Shown: positions 49,506 through 58,938, counted from the first letter of the stretch. The stretch is DNA of 64,000 bases from Arthrobacter echini (GCF_008107445.1 NZ_VSLD01000001.1:62001-126000), one strand, 5' to 3'. The notes: a model not told the origin generated them from the sequence alone. Numbers and translations: made by a program.

Positions 49506-51719
49506 AACCCGCGACGACGACGGCGACGACTCGTCCGAGCGTCGGCCCGGGGTGCACATCCGGGTCGACAACCAGGGGACCACCTCGTCGAGTTGCAGTG
49601 GTTGGGCCCAGAGGAAGCCCTGGGCCCAACCCACATTGAGCGCGTCCAACTTCTCGAGCTGGGTCGCCGTCTCGACGCCCTCCGCGACCACGTCCAGCCC
49701 GAGGGCCGACGCCATCATGGTGACCGCCGCGATGATGGGGCCCGCGTGTTCGTCCCTGCCGTCCAGTTCCTCCACGAACGAGCGATCGACCTTCAGCGCC
49801 GTCACGGGGAATCGGCTCAGATAGCTCAGGGAGGAGTAGCCGGTCCCGAAGTCGTCCACCGACAGTCCCACTCCGAGGCCGCGGAGCTGCGTGAGGGTCG
49901 CCATCGATCGCTCCACGTTCTTCATGAGCGTGGACTCTGTGATCTCGAGCTCGACAGCTGAAGGGTCGATCCCGGCGCGGTCGATGGCGCCAGCCACTGA
50001 TGCGCAGAGCGCCGGATCCGTGAGCTGGCGGGCGGACAGATTGACGGCGATCCGGAACCCGGACGCTCCCGGGACCTCCGTACGCCAGCGCTGGGCCTGC
50101 GCCAGCGCCTGAGCGAGCACCCAGGTCCCGATCGGCACGATCAACCCGGTCTCCTCCGCGATGGGGATGAACTGACACGGTGACACGAGCCCGTGCCTGG
50201 GATGTCTCCAGCGCAGGAGTGCCTCGAAGCCCACGGGCCTCTGATCGGTCACCCTGACGATGGGCTGGTAATGGATCTCGAGTTCGCCACGCTCGAGGGC
50301 ACGCGGCAGCTGGGAGCCGATATCGAGGCGTACCTCGGCACGACGATGCATCGATTCGTCGAACACGACGCCGTCGACCCGCTCGGTCTCTTTCGCCACG
50401 TACATCGCGGCGTCGGCCTGGTGGAGCAGGGAGGCCGCGGTGTCGTCCCCCGACGAGAGGGCGATGCCGATACTGACGCTGACGAACAGTTCCTGGCCCA
50501 ACAGATCGAACGGAGCCTGCACCGTGGCCGCGATCCGTCCTGCCAGCTCATGGGCATCGTCGAGCCCCATACCACCGCACACGATCACGAACTCGTCCCC
50601 GGCGAACCTGGCCAGGGTGTCCGCGGGTCGCACCGCACCGCGCAGGCGCGCGGCGAGCTGGACGAGGAGGCTGTCCCCGGCGGCATGACCGAGCCCGTCG
50701 TTGACCACCTTGAACCGGTTGACGTCGAGGAAGAGCACGCCCACCCGGGTCCCGGACCTGGAAGCGTCCTCGAGGGCGATGTCGATGCAGTTCGCCAGCA
50801 GCGCCCGGTTGGCCAGTCCGGTGAGCGGGTCCTGGAAGGCGAGGCGTTCGAGGGCCTCCTCGGCGAGCTTGCGTTCGGTGATGTCCACCACCGTCTCGAG
50901 CAGCCGGATGAGCACGCCGTCGCTGTGCTCGGCGGCAGCCCGCGTGTGGACCCAGCGCACCTCGCCGTTGGGGCGCATGATCCGGTGGACCAGCTTCAGC
51001 GGCGGCCCGCCGGACTCGAGTTCGCCCCAGACCCGCCGGACCATCTCGCGGTCCTCGGGGTGCAGTACCGAGTGCCAGAGCTCCTCCGTAGGGATCGCGT
51101 CGAGCGGCAGACCGTGGATCCGGAAGTACTCGTCGGACCACCACCGGCGCCCCGTCAGCATATTGACCTCGACGGACCCCACATGGGCGATCTCCTGCGC
51201 GAAGGTCAGCCGGTCACGCTCATGGATGGCGTCGGCGCGCTGCTGCTCGACGTCGGTGATCTCCCGCGCGATCGCCGATGAGCCGATCACCGTGCCGTCG
51301 GCGTCGAGGACCGGGGAGAGGGTCATCGACACCTCGATGAGCGAGCCGTCCCGGCGTCTGGCCACCGCCTGCGCTCCGGTCATCTCCCGACCCTCGGCAA
51401 TGGTCGATCGCAGCGCACGCCCCGCACTAGCCGAGCCACCCGGGGTGAGCATCTCGATACTGCTGCCGATCGCCTGCTCCGCGGTGTACCCGTAGATCCT
51501 TTCGGCTCCGGTGTTCCAACTGGTGATGATGCCGTCCTGGTCCGTCCCGTTGATCGCGTCGCCGGAGGCTTCCACCAGGGCGGCCAACCGGCGGAGGTAG
51601 CGGATCTCCTCTACGCCGGGTCCGGGGTGCCCGGGAACCTCGGGCACGGCTGCCGCCGGACACGACGGCGTGCGCGGGTCATGCCGGGCGACACCGATCG
51701 GGGATGAGGAGGCGGTCAT
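49479..51719 (-). CDS. PAS-PAS-GGDEF-EAL cyclic-di-GMP signalling protein
   Basis: 746 aa from the ATG at 51719, preceded at 6 nt by TACAAT. No membrane segment, so cytosolic. Two PAS domains (about 35-155 and 165-280: GIITSWNTGAERIYGYTAEQ; WWSDEYFRIHGLPLD), a GGDEF domain with a variant RFAGDEFVIV (A-GDEF; may still cyclise or may bind GTP), and an intact EAL domain: VGFEALLRW, NLSARQL, EITEST, DDFGTGYSSL, KVDRSFV and AEGVET all present. So phosphodiesterase activity is likely; net output uncertain. Confidence 0.92.
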   Translation of the reverse strand: MTASSSPIGVARHDPRTPSCPAAAVPEVPGHPGPGVEEIRYLRRLAALVEASGDAINGTDQDGIITSWNTGAERIYGYTAEQAIGSSIEMLTPGGSASAGRALRSTIAEGREMTGAQAVARRRDGSLIEVSMTLSPVLDADGTVIGSSAIAREITDVEQQRADAIHERDRLTFAQEIAHVGSVEVNMLTGRRWWSDEYFRIHGLPLDAIPTEELWHSVLHPEDREMVRRVWGELESGGPPLKLVHRIMRPNGEVRWVHTRAAAEHSDGVLIRLLETVVDITERKLAEEALERLAFQDPLTGLANRALLANCIDIALEDASRSGTRVGVLFLDVNRFKVVNDGLGHAAGDSLLVQLAARLRGAVRPADTLARFAGDEFVIVCGGMGLDDAHELAGRIAATVQAPFDLLGQELFVSVSIGIALSSGDDTAASLLHQADAAMYVAKETERVDGVVFDESMHRRAEVRLDIGSQLPRALERGELEIHYQPIVRVTDQRPVGFEALLRWRHPRHGLVSPCQFIPIAEETGLIVPIGTWVLAQALAQAQRWRTEVPGASGFRIAVNLSARQLTDPALCASVAGAIDRAGIDPSAVELEITESTLMKNVERSMATLTQLRGLGVGLSVDDFGTGYSSLSYLSRFPVTALKVDRSFVEELDGRDEHAGPIIAAVTMMASALGLDVVAEGVETATQLEKLDALNVGWAQGFLWAQPLQLDEVVPWLSTRMCTPGRRSDESSPSSSRVLPYTSVAR

Positions 51720-51725
51720 GGCGAC

Positions 51726-51731
51726 ATTGTA
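51726..51731 (-). promoter_or_regulatory. Leaderless-type -10 element (TACAAT) of the GGDEF-EAL gene
   Basis: On the minus strand TACAAT ends exactly 6 nt before the ATG at 51719, a near-perfect -10 box, with no Shine-Dalgarno between them. Confidence 0.55.
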
Positions 51732-51856
51732 GGGCCGGCACACTCGATGGCCGTTTCGGCCGTACTTCCTGCGGAATTGCGCACCATGTCCGCTCGTTCC
51801 CCGCAGTATTTCGGGTGTAGTCCACCCGGCCGGGGTGCCGGAGCGCCTGCTCGGTG

Positions 51857-52636
51857 CTAGCTGGAGCGGGGCGTCAGGCGGTATCCCACACCGCGTACGG
51901 TCTGGATCCACCGCGGGGTCTTCGGGTCCTCATCGAGCTTGCGCCGCAGGTTGCCGACATGGACCTCGATGGCCCGCTCGTCCGAATCGCTGATGTAGGT
52001 GTCCCGGTCGTAGCGGTCCCCGCGTACCACCCGCACCAGATCCGCCTTGGTCCTGACGGCTCCCACGCTCCTGAGCATCTCACTGAGCAGATCGAACTCA
52101 CTGCGGGTCAGGGGCAGCTCGCGCCCCTCGACGGCGACGAAGCGCGTGGAGGGATCCAGCTCCAGGCCGTTGTGCTCGAGGATCGATGACGGCGGAGGCG
52201 TCGGCGTCGAGTTCACGGCAGGCACCGCCTCCTCCGTCGCCACGCTTGCCGTTGGCGGCGGAACGGCACGGGGGCGGCGCAGCATCGCCGCTATCCGCGC
52301 TCTGAGCTCGCGGGGCCGGAAGGGCTTGGTGAGGTAGTCGTCAGCTCCGGACTGCAGGGCCGTCAGGGTATCGAGTTCGTCGCCGTGGGAGGTCAGCATG
52401 ACCACGTAGCAGGTGCTGAAGCTGCGGAGACGTCGAAGCACCTCGTAGCCGTCGATGTCCGGCAGCCCCACGTCCACGGTGACCACCGTCGCCTCGTGGG
52501 TCCGGACCAGCTCGACGCCGGCTCTACCGTCCGGCGCGACATGCACCTCGAATCCCGATTGCCTCAGGACGGCGCCCACGAGGTTCCGCACATCGGCGTC
52601 GTCCTCGATCACTACTGCCACTCCCGGATCGCTCAC
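51857..52636 (-). CDS. OmpR/PhoB-family response regulator
   Basis: 259 aa from GTG at 52636 with AGGGGG upstream. Receiver domain with acidic pair Asp12/Asp13, phospho-acceptor Asp55 (VVTVDVGLPDIDG), LTSHGDE and Lys104 (YLTKPF); a Pro/Ser linker about 125-150; C-terminal winged helix with ELPLTRSEFDLLSEM, EVHVGNLRRKL and IQTVRGVGYRL. Divergent from the histidine kinase at 52831, which is its probable partner. Confidence 0.93.
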   Translation of the reverse strand: MSDPGVAVVIEDDADVRNLVGAVLRQSGFEVHVAPDGRAGVELVRTHEATVVTVDVGLPDIDGYEVLRRLRSFSTCYVVMLTSHGDELDTLTALQSGADDYLTKPFRPRELRARIAAMLRRPRAVPPPTASVATEEAVPAVNSTPTPPPSSILEHNGLELDPSTRFVAVEGRELPLTRSEFDLLSEMLRSVGAVRTKADLVRVVRGDRYDRDTYISDSDERAIEVHVGNLRRKLDEDPKTPRWIQTVRGVGYRLTPRSS

Positions 52637-52753
52637 CCGCAGCCCCCTTCTTCCTCGTCCCCGAGCGCGTCGCGGCTCGTCGTCAGTCACATTGTGCCCG
52701 ACTCCACCGCCGACTCGTCCCCAGGGTCCGGGCCGGACACGGATTCCGGGACA

Positions 52754-52768
52754 TACTGGTAGCCAGTA
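52754..52768. promoter_or_regulatory. Perfect inverted repeat between response regulator and kinase genes
   Basis: TACTGGTAGCCAGTA: two 6-bp arms around a 3-bp spacer, midway in the 194-bp divergent gap. A candidate binding site for the divergent response regulator (autoregulation) or another dimeric regulator. Confidence 0.4.
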
Positions 52769-52830
52769 CGTAGGTCTCAGCGTCGGAAAGATTGTCAGAA
52801 TGCGGTATTTCCCCTTGCCCGGGATGACAC

Positions 52831-54501
52831 ATGTCTAGGGCCGGACATCCGGCGCCAACCCCGGAATCACGGCCCCGCCCGCCCCTCGACCGGTCGGTGC
52901 TGAGCTGCCAGCTCCCGCTGGCCCTGATCGTCCTGGCACTCGCGGTGTCGGCGGCGATCCGCCCGGGCGCAACCGGGACGGGTTTCGTGCTCGGCGTCTC
53001 GACGATCCTCGGGTTGCTGGCCCTCTCCTCGGTAATACCCAGGCTCCGGCTGCCGGCCGGCGCCATACTGATCGTGCCGGTGTTCGACTTCGTCGCCATC
53101 GGCCTGCTGCGCTCCGGTCCGGTGGAGAACCAGCCGGGCCTGGGGATCCTCGTCGTCTTCCCCGTGCTCTGGCTCGTGTGGTCCCTGTTGCCCCTGTGGC
53201 TCGTCCTCTGGCTGACGGTCCTGGGATCTCTGGTCGCTGAATGGCCGCTCCTGGTCCAACCCCGCGACGACCCGTACCGGGGAGCGCTGCTACCGGTCGT
53301 GATGCTGTGCGTCGGTGCGGCCCTGCGCCTCACGAGCCAGGGTGCCCGGGCCCGAGCGGTAGAGGCCCGGCGGCGTGACCGTGAACTGCAGGATCTCCTG
53401 CAGGCGGCCATCGATCGGGAGCGGGTCCTGACAGCGATCCTCAACACCGTCGACGTCGGCCTCACCGCCGTCGATGCGCACGGCACCACGACCCTCACCA
53501 ATCGCCAGCAGGAGCTCTTCAACAGGCTGTCCGCCGGACCTGACCACGAGCCGGACCCCCATCCGCTCGTGTTCGAGCCGGACGGCGTGACGCCGCTCCC
53601 GCCCGAGCTGAGACCCGTTTCCCGTGCCCTCAGGGGCGAAACCTTCGCGGATCAGCTCCTCTGGGTGGGCGCCGGCGACTTTCAGCGCGCCCTGTCCACT
53701 GCCGCGCGCCCCATCACGAACGCCGACGGCGACATCGCGGGGGCACTCATCGCGTGCAGCGACGTCACTGAGCTCGTGGAGGCGGTCTCCGCCAAGGACG
53801 CCTTCATCTCCAACATCTCCCACGAGTTCCACGCCCCGCTGACCTCGGTCCTCGGGTATCTCGAACTGGTGCAGGAAGATGAGCATGTACTGCCCGCCCA
53901 GCTCCGGGAGCACCTCGAGGTCGCGGGCCGGAACGCCGAGCGTGTTCTGCACCTCGTTGCCGATCTGCTCTCCACGGCCGGCGACCGCGTGCGCGTGCAC
54001 CCGCGTCCGGTGGACCTGGCGGCCCTCATCGAGATGAGCGTCAGATCGAACCGCCTGCGGGCCGAGAAGCACGGTGTGCTTCTCGAGACGGAGGTCCGCG
54101 CACCACTGTGGACCCTCATCGATCCGCTGCGGATCTCGCAGGTCCTCGACAACCTGCTCTCCAACGCGATCAAGTACACGGAGCACGGCGGCCCGGTGAT
54201 CGTCCGCGCGGACGAGACGCAGACCGCCATCACCCTTCAGGTCGAGGACCGGGGCATGGGGATGTCGGAGCAGGAGACGCGCCAGATCTTCTCGCGGTTC
54301 TACCGGACGCCCGCGGCCCGGCGGGCGGAGATCGACGGCGCCGGCCTGGGGCTCGCCATCACGCGGGCCATCGTCGAGGGCCACGGCGGGTCCATCAGGT
54401 GCACCAGCTCACCCGGCGAGGGCAGCTGCTTCACGGTGACCCTGCCGGTCAAGGGCGAGGTCGAGCGCATGCACCAGGAGTCCTTCGAAGGCTCCCTCTA
54501 G
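52831..54501 (+). CDS. Membrane sensor histidine kinase
   Basis: 556 aa. Five or six hydrophobic helices at residues about 24-165 with short loops (an MASE-like membrane sensor), a coiled-coil RRRDRELQDLLQAAIDRERV, a PAS-like fold (about 198-310: VGLTAVDAHGTTTLTNRQQ), then HisKA with His331 in ISHEFHAPLTSVLGYLELV and a HATPase with LLSNAIKYTEHGGPV, DRGMGMSEQE and GAGLGLAITRAIVEGHGG. The stop shares CTAG with that of truA on the other strand. The signal is unknown. Confidence 0.92.
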   Translation: MSRAGHPAPTPESRPRPPLDRSVLSCQLPLALIVLALAVSAAIRPGATGTGFVLGVSTILGLLALSSVIPRLRLPAGAILIVPVFDFVAIGLLRSGPVENQPGLGILVVFPVLWLVWSLLPLWLVLWLTVLGSLVAEWPLLVQPRDDPYRGALLPVVMLCVGAALRLTSQGARARAVEARRRDRELQDLLQAAIDRERVLTAILNTVDVGLTAVDAHGTTTLTNRQQELFNRLSAGPDHEPDPHPLVFEPDGVTPLPPELRPVSRALRGETFADQLLWVGAGDFQRALSTAARPITNADGDIAGALIACSDVTELVEAVSAKDAFISNISHEFHAPLTSVLGYLELVQEDEHVLPAQLREHLEVAGRNAERVLHLVADLLSTAGDRVRVHPRPVDLAALIEMSVRSNRLRAEKHGVLLETEVRAPLWTLIDPLRISQVLDNLLSNAIKYTEHGGPVIVRADETQTAITLQVEDRGMGMSEQETRQIFSRFYRTPAARRAEIDGAGLGLAITRAIVEGHGGSIRCTSSPGEGSCFTVTLPVKGEVERMHQESFEGSL

Positions 54502-55463
54502 ACGGGGTGCCCCGACCGACCCTGCGGCTCACCCACGGCGTCGGACGTCCGGCGCGCCCTCGTCAGTTCCGCGCGGGCCATCAGGTCCCCGTCCGCCGGG
54601 TAGGCGATCTCCTCGAGCACCAGGGGATGCGGCGCCGCCAGGATGGACCGGGCGTCCTTGATACGGGCAGCGAGACGATCCGCCAGCCACGCCGCTGGCA
54701 TCTCCCCGGAGCCCACCCGCAGTGTGGAGCCGACGAGTGCCCGGACCATGGTGTGGCAGAAGGCGTCGGCCTGGATGGTGGCGATGATCTCGCCGCCTGG
54801 TCCGCGGGCGAACTCGTAGCGCTGCAGGTCGCGGATGGTCGTTGCCCCCTCGCGGGGTTTGCAGAACGCCGCGAAGTCCTGCATGCCCAGCAGCAGAGCC
54901 GCCCCCTCGTTGAGCAGTCCCACATCGAGCGACGCCGGGTACCAGAGTGTCGTTGCGCGTCGGAGCGGGTCCTGTCCGGTCGCCGTGTCCGCGATGGCGT
55001 AGCTGTAGCGTCGCCAGAGGGCCGAGAAGCGCGCGTCGAACCCCTGCGGCGCTCGTGCGGCGGAGCGCACGACGACGGCGGGCACCATGCTGCGCACCGT
55101 CCGATCAGGACCGGCCGGACCACTGGTGAGGACGCGGTTGATCGTGCCCGCGATGCGTCGCAGGAACGCCTTCGAGGGGTCGGTGTCACGCCCGCGGGCC
55201 ATACCCTCCCACTCGGCCGCGGTCAGATCCACGTGCGCTACCTGCCCGCGAGCATGCACACCGGCATCCGTCCGCCCCCCGACCGTGAGGCGCACCCTGC
55301 GGCGCAGGAGCGTGAACAGGGCGTCCTCGAGGATGCCCTCCACCGTGGTCAGCCCCGGTTGGACCGCCCAGCCGGAGAAGAGGCTGCCGTCGTAGGCGAT
55401 GTCGAGCCGGATACGCAGGAGCCCGCCGTCCCCTCGGGGAGCGGCGGGCTCGAGCTGTGTCAT
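54498..55463 (-). CDS. truA: tRNA pseudouridine(38-40) synthase
   Basis: 321 aa from the ATG at 55463; the open frame to 55541 overlaps rplQ and is rejected. Catalytic Asp in the LTVGGRTDAGVHARGQVAH motif; RLDIAYDGSLFSGWAVQPG at the start; FCKPREGATTIRDL and AFCHTMVRALVGSTLRVG towards the C-terminus. Positioned right after rplQ (10 nt), as is common in actinobacteria. Confidence 0.95.
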   Translation of the reverse strand: MTQLEPAAPRGDGGLLRIRLDIAYDGSLFSGWAVQPGLTTVEGILEDALFTLLRRRVRLTVGGRTDAGVHARGQVAHVDLTAAEWEGMARGRDTDPSKAFLRRIAGTINRVLTSGPAGPDRTVRSMVPAVVVRSAARAPQGFDARFSALWRRYSYAIADTATGQDPLRRATTLWYPASLDVGLLNEGAALLLGMQDFAAFCKPREGATTIRDLQRYEFARGPGGEIIATIQADAFCHTMVRALVGSTLRVGSGEMPAAWLADRLAARIKDARSILAAPHPLVLEEIAYPADGDLMARAELTRARRTSDAVGEPQGRSGHPV

Positions 55464-55473
55464 GGGTGGGAGA

Positions 55474-56082
55474 CTACTTCTTCTCGTCCTCGACCGTACC
55501 CTCGACGACGGCGATCTCGTCGTCGGATCCTGCTTCGGCATCGACCGTGGTGTCCTCGGCCTGCACTTCGACGGAGTCCGCTGAGTCCGCAGAATCCACG
55601 GAGTCGACCGAATCCACGGAGTCGGCCGAATCGACGGAGTCGACCGAATCCACGGAGTCTGCTACCGGTGCAGCGGGCGCCGTGGCCCGCTCGGCCTCTG
55701 CGACCACGGACTGCTTGGGCGACATGGGGTCGAGCACCAGCTCGATGACCGCCATGGGAGCGTTGTCGCCCTTGCGATTGCCGATCTTGGTGATGCGGGT
55801 GTAGCCACCCTCGCGGTCGGCCACAGCCGGGGCGATGTCCGTGAACAGCTCGTGGACGATGCTCTTGCTGCTGATGACGCCGAGAACGCGACGGCGTGAG
55901 GCCAGGTCGCCCTTCTTGGCGAAGGTGATGAGTCGCTCCGCGTAGGGCCGCAGCCGCTTGGCCTTGGTCACCGTGGTGGTGATGCGCTTGTGCTCGAACA
56001 GTGAGGCGGCCAGGTTGGCGAGCATCAGGCGCTCGTGCGCCGCACCGCCTCCGAGACGTGGGCCCTTGGTGGGTGTGGGCAT
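55474..56082 (-). CDS. rplQ: 50S ribosomal protein L17 with acidic repeat tail
   Basis: 202 aa. Residues 1-120 are normal L17 ([60 protein letters not shown]). After [21 protein letters not shown] come ten DSV/DSA triplets (residues 142-171) and an acidic end ([17 protein letters not shown]). Alanine-rich or acidic tails are common in actinobacterial L17, but this regular triplet is notable. Confidence 0.96.
   Translation of the reverse strand: MPTPTKGPRLGGGAAHERLMLANLAASLFEHKRITTTVTKAKRLRPYAERLITFAKKGDLASRRRVLGVISSKSIVHELFTDIAPAVADREGGYTRITKIGNRKGDNAPMAVIELVLDPMSPKQSVVAEAERATAPAAPVADSVDSVDSVDSADSVDSVDSVDSADSADSVEVQAEDTTVDAEAGSDDEIAVVEGTVEDEKK
55570..55659. repeat. Ten 9-bp repeats in the rplQ tail
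   Basis: Ten tandem 9-nt units encoding DS(V/A) on the minus strand. Synonymous differences between units keep the DNA from being perfectly repetitive, so selection on the peptide is plausible. Confidence 0.9.
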
Positions 56083-56103
56083 GTTTCTTTCTCCTCGTTA
56101 GAA

Positions 56104-56135
56104 GTTCCGGTACCGCTCTGCTGCGGTACCGGAAC
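56104..56135 (-). repeat. Hairpin in the rpoA-rplQ spacer
   Basis: Perfect 13-bp stem (GTTCCGGTACCGC and its complement) with loop TCTGCT, in the 63-nt gap between rpoA and rplQ. No T-tract on the minus strand, so more likely a processing or stability element than a terminator. Confidence 0.75.
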
Positions 56136-56145
56136 GGGTAGCGTT

Positions 56146-57156
56146 CTAGACCTCTTCGGTGCCGAAGTCGGCGTCGTCCTCGTCGATGGCGGCCGCGCGG
56201 GCGGCAAGATCGAATCCCGGAGGGGAATCCTTCAAGGACAGACCCAGCTCCACGAGCTTTGCCTTGACCTCGTCGATCGACTTGGCCCCGAAGTTACGGA
56301 TGTCCATGAGATCGGCCTCGGAGCGCACCACGAGTTCACCCACGGAGTGGATGCCCTCACGCTTCAGGCAGTTGTAGGACCTGACGGTGAGCTCGAGGTC
56401 CTCGATGGGCAGCGCCATGTCGGCCGCGAGAGCGGCGTCCGTCGGCGACGGCCCGATCTCGATGCCCTCGGCTGCAACATTGAGCTCACGGGCGAGACCG
56501 AAGAGCTCGACCAGCGTCGTGCCGGCCGAGGCCACGGCGTCGCGGGGAGCGATCGCGTCCTTCGTCTCCACGTCCACGATGAGCTTGTCGAAGTCGGTGC
56601 GCTGTTCCACACGGGTGGCCTCCACGCGGAAGGTCACCTTCAGGACGGGCGAGTAGATGGAATCCACCGGGATGCGGCCGATCTCGGAGTCACCCGACTT
56701 GTTCTGGGATGCGGACACGTACCCGCGGCCACGCTCGATCGTCAGCTCGAGCTCGAACTTCCCCTTCGAATTCAGCGTGGCGATGTGCAGATCCGGGTTG
56801 TGGAACTCGACGCCGGCCGGCGGGGCGATATCCGCCGCGGTGACGACGCCGGGGCCCTGCTTCCGCAGGTAGGCGACGACGGGCTCGTCGTGCTCGGAGG
56901 AGACGGCGAGGTTCTTGATATTCAGGATGATCTCGGTGACATCCTCCTTGACCCCGGGAACGGTGGTGAACTCGTGGAGGACACCGTCGATCCGGATGCT
57001 CGTCACTGCAGCACCGGGGATGGAGGAGAGCAGCGTGCGGCGGAGGGAGTTGCCGAGGGTGTAACCGAACCCGGGCTCGAGGGGTTCGATCACGAACCGC
57101 GACCTGTTGTCGGCAACGACTTCTTCAGTCAGGGTGGGGCGCTGTGCAATGAGCAC
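56146..57156 (-). CDS. rpoA: DNA-directed RNA polymerase subunit alpha
   Basis: 336 aa. The GTG at 57156 is preferred: AAGGAA lies 6 nt upstream, whereas the ATG at 57162 abuts it. Product starts [21 protein letters not shown]-terminal dimer domain ([22 protein letters not shown]) and C-terminal domain with [22 protein letters not shown], for UP-element and activator contacts. Ends with an acidic tail. Confidence 0.97.
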   Translation of the reverse strand: MLIAQRPTLTEEVVADNRSRFVIEPLEPGFGYTLGNSLRRTLLSSIPGAAVTSIRIDGVLHEFTTVPGVKEDVTEIILNIKNLAVSSEHDEPVVAYLRKQGPGVVTAADIAPPAGVEFHNPDLHIATLNSKGKFELELTIERGRGYVSASQNKSGDSEIGRIPVDSIYSPVLKVTFRVEATRVEQRTDFDKLIVDVETKDAIAPRDAVASAGTTLVELFGLARELNVAAEGIEIGPSPTDAALAADMALPIEDLELTVRSYNCLKREGIHSVGELVVRSEADLMDIRNFGAKSIDEVKAKLVELGLSLKDSPPGFDLAARAAAIDEDDADFGTEEV

Positions 57157-57245
57157 GTACATTTCCTTTCAGGAAGCATCCGCTATATGACACTTCGAAA
57201 TGGGCGAAACTGCTGGTCAGCCTGCTCGGGCGGACAGGCCGTCCA

Positions 57246-57283
57246 CGCCGCCCGGTCGGTCCCATGGGAACCACCGGGCGGCG
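57246..57283 (-). repeat. Hairpin in the rpsK-rpoA spacer
   Basis: Arms CGCCGCCCGGT (57246-57256) and its exact complement (57273-57283) form an 11-bp G+C stem; the interior contains the palindrome CCCATGGG, which can extend the fold. No T-tract. Confidence 0.7.
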
Positions 57284-57301
57284 TCGTGACCTGGGGCCGG
57301 C

Positions 57302-57703
57302 TCAGACGCGGCGGCGCTTCGGGGGGCGGCAGCCGTTGTGTGCGCTCGGGGTGACGTCCTGGATGGACCCGACCTCGAGGCCCGTGGCCTGCAGCGAGCG
57401 TATCGCGGTCTCGCGCCCCGAGCCGGGGCCCTTCACGAAGACGTCGACCTTGCGGACGCCGTGCTCCTGCGCACGCTTCGCCGCAGCCTCTGCAGCCATC
57501 TGCGCCGCGAAGGGCGTCGACTTGCGCGAGCCCTTGAATCCGACCTCACCGGCGGAGGCCCAGGAGATGACGGCTCCGCTGGGGTCCGTGATGGACACGA
57601 TCGTGTTGTTGAAGGTGCTCTTGATGTGCGCCTGGCCGAGCGCGATGTTCTTCTTGTCCTTGCGACGCGGCTTGCGCACCGCTCCACGAGTCTTGGGGGG
57701 CAT
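57302..57703 (-). CDS. rpsK: 30S ribosomal protein S11
   Basis: 133 aa. Conserved basic N-terminus, [43 protein letters not shown] and the C-terminal [15 protein letters not shown]. Platform protein of the small subunit that binds helix 45 region and mRNA near the Shine-Dalgarno. Sits between rpsM and rpoA, separated from both by hairpin-bearing gaps. Confidence 0.97.
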   Translation of the reverse strand: MPPKTRGAVRKPRRKDKKNIALGQAHIKSTFNNTIVSITDPSGAVISWASAGEVGFKGSRKSTPFAAQMAAEAAAKRAQEHGVRKVDVFVKGPGSGRETAIRSLQATGLEVGSIQDVTPSAHNGCRPPKRRRV

Positions 57704-57804
57704 TGCTTCTCCTACGAAGGTATTGGGTAGAGCATTGATCGGCTGATCGAGCGAGATCCGAGCCGGTGGAGGTCCTACGAACAGGGGCCTCCGCTGGCGA
57801 GGGT

Positions 57805-57842
57805 TCCCTGGCGAGACGAGCGCTGGCGAGTCTCGTCAGGGA
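57805..57842 (-). repeat. Hairpin in the rpsM-rpsK spacer
   Basis: Arms TCCCTGGCGAGAC (57805-57817) and GTCTCGTCAGGGA (57830-57842) pair over 13 bp with one mismatch/wobble; weaker flanking pairs (CCGCTGGC with GCCAGTGG) can lengthen it. Confidence 0.65.
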
Positions 57843-57854
57843 GCCAGTGGGGAA

Positions 57855-58232
57855 CTAGCGTCCGACCTTCTTCTTGCCGGCGACGGTACGCTTCGGACCC
57901 TTGCGGGTACGCGCGTTCGTTTTCGTGCGCTGTCCGCGCACAGGAAGGCCGCGGCGGTGCCGAATGCCCTCGTAGCTGCCGATCTCGACCTTGCGGCGGA
58001 TGTCGGCGGCAACCTCACGTCGAAGATCACCCTCGACCTTGAAGTTGTCCTCGATGTAGTCGCGGAGCTGGACCAGCTCGGCGTCGGAGAGATCCTTCAC
58101 ACGGGTGCTCGCTGAGATCCCCGTGTCGACGATGGTCTTCTCCGCACGGGTCCTACCCATGCCGTAGATGTAGGTGAGCGCAATGACGACCCGCTTTTCA
58201 CGGGGGATGTCTACGCCGGCGAGACGTGCCAT
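57855..58232 (-). CDS. rpsM: 30S ribosomal protein S13
   Basis: 125 aa. [20 protein letters not shown] at the start, the helix-two-turn-helix region ([13 protein letters not shown]), [21 protein letters not shown] and the basic tail [19 protein letters not shown] that contacts P-site tRNA. Preceded by a roughly 165-bp gap with four hairpins. Confidence 0.97.
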   Translation of the reverse strand: MARLAGVDIPREKRVVIALTYIYGMGRTRAEKTIVDTGISASTRVKDLSDAELVQLRDYIEDNFKVEGDLRREVAADIRRKVEIGSYEGIRHRRGLPVRGQRTKTNARTRKGPKRTVAGKKKVGR

Positions 58233-58280
58233 AGAAACGGTGCTCCTCTTGTATCACCGGAGGTCTTGAGCAGAACGATC

Positions 58281-58397
58281 CCGGAACTCTCGTTCCGGTC
58301 CCCGGCCTCCGAGCCGGGGGTGGACGCCCTCCTGGGAGGGCGCCGTGCTGCCGTTGTAGGTACTTCTACGCGCGAGGAGGATCCCGTGGAGGGATCC
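58281..58397 (-). repeat. Four consecutive hairpins between rpmJ and rpsM
   Basis: Stems: 58281-58287 with 58292-58298 (CCGGAAC); 58300-58306 with 58313-58319 (CCCCGGC); 58325-58332 with 58335-58342 (CGCCCTCC, very short loop); 58379-58385 with 58391-58397 (GGATCCC), the last ending directly at the rpmJ stop. All are perfect. Confidence 0.7.
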
Positions 58398-58511
58398 CTA
58401 GCCCTGACGCTGCTTGTGGCGCGGGTTTTCGCAGATGACGAGAACGTTGCCCTTGCGGCGAACCACCTGGCACTTCTCGCAGATACGCTTCACGCTCGGC
58501 TGGACCTTCAT
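58398..58511 (-). CDS. rpmJ: 50S ribosomal protein L36
   Basis: 37 aa, below common ORF cut-offs. [20 protein letters not shown] followed by [17 protein letters not shown]: the zinc-binding C+ form, with Cys-x2-Cys, a third Cys and a His as ligands. Located between infA and rpsM as expected; 17 nt after infA. Confidence 0.96.
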   Translation of the reverse strand: MKVQPSVKRICEKCQVVRRKGNVLVICENPRHKQRQG

Positions 58512-58528
58512 GGTGTTCCTTTGCGTTC

Positions 58529-58750
58529 TTATTTGTAGCGGTAGACAATACGGCCCCGGGTGAGGTCGTACGGGCTGAGTTCCACCACGACCCGGTCCTC
58601 GGGGAGGATCCGGATGTAGTGCTGGCGCATCTTTCCCGAGATGTGAGCGAGAACAATGTGTCCGTTGGCGAGCTCAACGCGGAACATCGCGTTGGGCAGC
58701 GCCTCGTTCACAGTGCCTTCGATCTCAATGACACCGTCTTTCTTGGCCAT
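58529..58750 (-). CDS. infA: Translation initiation factor IF-1
   Basis: 73 aa from the ATG at 58750 (product [20 protein letters not shown]), the standard length. OB-fold with [43 protein letters not shown]. First gene after the map stop, with its own probable promoter. Confidence 0.98.
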   Translation of the reverse strand: MAKKDGVIEIEGTVNEALPNAMFRVELANGHIVLAHISGKMRQHYIRILPEDRVVVELSPYDLTRGRIVYRYK

Positions 58751-58896
58751 ATCCTCCGCTAACGTCTGTGCCCACCACACGTGCGGCGGGCCGGTTCAGG
58801 GTTCCGGTCGTCGGATTCCCCATCGGCGGAGATGCCACCGGGAGGGAACGTGTAGAGGCCTAGAAGGGCACGGAAAACACAGACGACCAACAACGA

Positions 58897-58926
58897 ATCC
58901 TACGCCACTGCACGGTGATAGTTAAA
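58897..58926 (-). promoter_or_regulatory. Candidate promoter for infA-rpmJ-rpsM-rpsK-rpoA-rplQ
   Basis: On the minus strand TTTAAC (58926 to 58921) and TAGGAT (58902 to 58897) are separated by 18 nt, in the 188-nt gap before infA, which is the AT-richer part of the gap. Confidence 0.4.
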
Positions 58927-58938
58927 TCCCGCAGCGGC

